Shown here one piece after another: positions 5,097 to 6,945 of a stretch of DNA of 6,945 nt. The translations under genes were made by a program, and so were the position numbers. The notes under the pieces are model-generated. The model worked only from the letters and a program-made list of their open reading frames with translations, was not told the origin of the DNA and searched no databases. The DNA is from Eubacterium sp. (GTDB taxonomy: Bacteria; Bacillota; Clostridia; Oscillospirales; Acutalibacteraceae). Numbering within the stretch: position 1 is the stretch's first letter; each line of letters starts with the position of its first letter. The stretch spans positions 1 to 6,945 of the forward strand of contig JAFYFO010000286.1 of the NCBI GenBank assembly GCA_017543725.1, given 5' to 3'.

Positions 5097-5804
5097 ATGG
5101 CAGTGTTGAAATGCGAAAATTTATGCGTTGGATATGATAAAAACGCAGTTGCGAAGAATATAAACTTTGAAATAAACAGCGGCGATTATCTTTGCATAGT
5201 CGGCGAGAACGGCTCGGGAAAATCAACCCTGATGAAAACGCTTCTTAATCTTCAAAGCCCAATCAGCGGAACGATTATAACGGGCGAGGGGCTTAAAAGA
5301 AACGAAATCGGCTATCTTCCCCAGCAAACTGTTGTTCAAAAGGATTTTCCCGCTTCGGTTTGGGAAATAGTTCTTTCGGGAAATCTTTCAAGAAATTCTT
5401 ATCTGCCTTTCTATTCAAAAGAGGATAAGAAAAAGGCGCAGGAAAATATTGAAAAAATGGGAATAGCAATCCTTAAAAAGCGATGCTACCGCGAACTTTC
5501 GGGCGGTCAGCAGCAAAGAGTTTTGCTTGCAAGAGCGCTTTGCGCAACAGAAAAACTTCTGCTTCTTGACGAACCCGTTGCGGGGCTCGACCCGAAAGTC
5601 ACGCTTGAAATGTATTCAATAATCGAAAAACTCAGTAAAGAGGGAAAAACAATAATTATGATTTCCCACGATATTTCGGCTGCTCTTAAATATGCCACCC
5701 ATATTCTTCATATTTCGGATGAAGTTTTCTTTGCAACGAAAGAAGAATATCTTAAAAGCGAAAAAGGAAGGATTTTTGCCGTCGAGAAAGGGGGAGAAGA
5801 ATAA
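5097..5804 (+). CDS. znuC: Zinc/manganese ABC transporter ATP-binding protein (ZnuC-type)
   Basis: A 235-residue cytoplasmic ATPase that powers the metal importer. All nucleotide-binding elements are intact (numbered from ATG 5097): Walker A GENGSGKST at 36-44, Q-loop in LPQQ near 80, signature LSGGQQQR at 134-141, Walker B ending in LLLLDEP with Asp158 and Glu159, D-loop AGLD, and H-loop His191 in ISHD. The early sequence CVGYDKNAVAKNINFEI is typical of the ZnuC/MntB group. Start choice: the ATG at 5097 has GGGTGAT (5086-5092) upstream, while an in-frame GTG at 5088 would overlap the znuA stop by four bases and add three residues. The gene begins 5 nt after znuA and its stop overlaps the permease start by one base, indicating translational coupling. 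Confidence 0.94.
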   Translation: MAVLKCENLCVGYDKNAVAKNINFEINSGDYLCIVGENGSGKSTLMKTLLNLQSPISGTIITGEGLKRNEIGYLPQQTVVQKDFPASVWEIVLSGNLSRNSYLPFYSKEDKKKAQENIEKMGIAILKKRCYRELSGGQQQRVLLARALCATEKLLLLDEPVAGLDPKVTLEMYSIIEKLSKEGKTIIMISHDISAALKYATHILHISDEVFFATKEEYLKSEKGRIFAVEKGGEE

Positions 5805-6646
5805 TGAGCGAGATTATTATGAAACTCCAGATGTATTTTGAATACCCCTTTGTCAGATACGCATTAATTGCGGGAACGCTTATTGCGCTTTGCTCCTCGC
5901 TTCTCGGAGTAACCCTCGTTTTAAAAAGGTTTTCCTTTATAGGCGACGGACTTTCCCATGTTGCCTTCGGAGCAATGGCAGTTGCGGCGGTTGCAAATCT
6001 TTCAAATCAAATGCTTCTTGTTCTTCCTGTAACGGTTGTTTCGGCAATTCTTCTTCTCGCAGGCGGCAAAAACAGAAAAATCAAGGGTGACGCCGCCGTT
6101 GCAATGATTAGCGTTGCTTCGCTTGCAATCGGATATCTCATAATGAACTTGTTTCCGACTTCGGGAAATGTTTCGGGCGATGTTTGCACAACGCTTTTCG
6201 GCTCAACATCAATTTTAACTCTTTCAAAATTTGATGTCTGGCTTTCGGTTATTCTTTCATTTGCAACAGTTGTTGTTTTCTGCCTGTTTTATAACAAAAT
6301 TTTCGCAGTGACTTTTGATGAAAATTTCGCAAGAGCAACGGGAACAAACGCTTCGGCATATAATCTTCTGATAGCGGTTATAATTGCCGTTATAATTGTT
6401 CTTGCAATGAATCTTGTCGGCTCGCTGCTGATATCGGCGCTCGTTATTTTTCCCGCGCTTTCGGCAATGAGGGTTTTCAAGAATTTCAGGGCTGTAACTA
6501 TCTGCTCTGCGATATTCTCGATTATCTGCACGATGCTCGGAATAATTGTTTCAATAATTTGGGGAACTCCCGTCGGTTCAACAATAGTTGCAATTGATAT
6601 GCTCGGATTCTTCGCTTTCTGGATTATCGGAGCAATAAAAAAATAG
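5804..6646 (+). CDS. znuB: Zinc/manganese ABC transporter permease (ZnuB-type)
   Basis: A 280-residue integral membrane protein of the ABC-3 family (PF00950-like) forming the metal channel. Hydrophobic segments lie at about 17-40, 53-66, 70-87, 97-117, 143-163, 186-216, 229-253 and 258-278. Family landmarks are LKRFSFIGDGLSHVAFGA (His52), the FDENFARATG loop near 171-180 that should contact the ATPase, and NLVGSLLISALVIFPA at 203-218. The start ATG overlaps the ATPase stop codon by one base (TAATG) and has AAAGGGGGAG at 5787-5796. Length is normal for the family. Its stop codon TAG overlaps the AGGAGG ribosome binding site of the next gene, so the downstream lipoprotein is part of the same transcript. 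Confidence 0.94.
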   Translation: MSEIIMKLQMYFEYPFVRYALIAGTLIALCSSLLGVTLVLKRFSFIGDGLSHVAFGAMAVAAVANLSNQMLLVLPVTVVSAILLLAGGKNRKIKGDAAVAMISVASLAIGYLIMNLFPTSGNVSGDVCTTLFGSTSILTLSKFDVWLSVILSFATVVVFCLFYNKIFAVTFDENFARATGTNASAYNLLIAVIIAVIIVLAMNLVGSLLISALVIFPALSAMRVFKNFRAVTICSAIFSIICTMLGIIVSIIWGTPVGSTIVAIDMLGFFAFWIIGAIKK

Positions 6647-6655
6647 GAGGCTGAA

Positions 6656-6945
6656 ATGAAGAAAATAATTGCGCTTGTTTTATGCGCTTTAATGATTGTT
6701 GCCGCGCTTTGCGGATGTTCAAAAACTCAAACTAAAGACAATGATAAATCGGACATCACTTCCTCTTCAAAAACAATGCAAACTGTTTTGAACACAGCGG
6801 AATACACCCTTTATCAAAACATTTTTTATAACGACACAAAGGCGGATTACAACGGAAAGCCTGCAAAAAAAGAGGGCGTTTTCACAACAGTTATTGATTC
6901 GTATAACAACACTGTCAGATATTATGTCTGGGGATATAACGACCA
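6656..6945 (+). CDS. Unrecognised lipoprotein downstream of znuB (3' end outside window)
   Basis: An open frame that runs off the window's right edge; 96 full codons are visible. It starts at ATG 6656 with AGGAGG at 6645-6650, nine bases after the permease stop. The signal peptide begins MKKIIALVLCAL and has lipobox LCGC at 18-21, with Cys21 lipidated, so the mature protein should be anchored outside the membrane. A short polar linker (about 22-40: KTQTKDNDKSDITSSSK) leads into a domain with YTLYQNIFYNDTKADYNG and VRYYVWGYND, rich in aromatic residues and with no obvious His cluster in the visible part. I do not recognise the family. Its tight coupling to znuABC suggests a metal-acquisition accessory or a zinc-conditional surface protein (inference). 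The remaining sequence, which could hold metal ligands, is not visible. Confidence 0.82.
   Translation, partial: MKKIIALVLCALMIVAALCGCSKTQTKDNDKSDITSSSKTMQTVLNTAEYTLYQNIFYNDTKADYNGKPAKKEGVFTTVIDSYNNTVRYYVWGYND

Overview
The window looks like a chromosomal segment of a moderately AT-rich Gram-positive bacterium, most likely an anaerobic Clostridia-type Firmicute (Oscillospiraceae/Lachnospiraceae-like). This rests on strong AGGAGG-type ribosome binding sites, consensus SigA promoters, lipoprotein signal peptides with Firmicute-style lipoboxes, and a ZnuA of a form I associate with clostridial genomes. The taxonomic call is inference; there is no rRNA or marker gene here.

Left third (1-2050): two plus-strand genes encode a zinc-dependent medium-chain alcohol/polyol dehydrogenase and a TIM-barrel amidohydrolase. 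They are separated by a 95-bp gap holding a small hairpin and seven tandem copies of a 7-bp unit (ACCTAAN). A strong, probably bidirectional, terminator at 2011-2045 closes this unit. It also closes the converging minus-strand gene (2049-3596), a signal-peptide-less GH28-like parallel beta-helix protein (polygalacturonase family). Together these suggest intracellular breakdown of an imported pectin-type oligosaccharide and oxidation/hydrolysis of a released sugar acid or lactone. The exact substrate cannot be read from the sequence.

Middle (3597-3715): a divergent intergenic region carries a promoter for the GH28-like gene and, facing the other way, a near-ideal SigA promoter (TTGACA, 16 bp, extended TGnTATAAT). 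The -10 of the latter lies inside an imperfect 22-bp palindrome, a plausible repressor operator.

Right half (3716-6945): a metal-uptake locus of the ZnuABC type. In order it has a 98-residue membrane protein with a His/Cys-rich external loop, a hairpin with a short U-run, a ZnuA-like substrate-binding lipoprotein (acidic loop instead of a His-rich loop, third canonical His ligand missing), a ZnuC-like ATPase, a ZnuB-like permease, and the first 96 codons of a second, unrecognised lipoprotein. Spacing from znuA onward is tight (5 nt, 1-nt overlap, 9 nt), so these are almost certainly co-transcribed. The small His/Cys protein and the terminal lipoprotein are the most interesting parts: they look like undescribed accessory components of a Firmicute zinc/manganese acquisition system.
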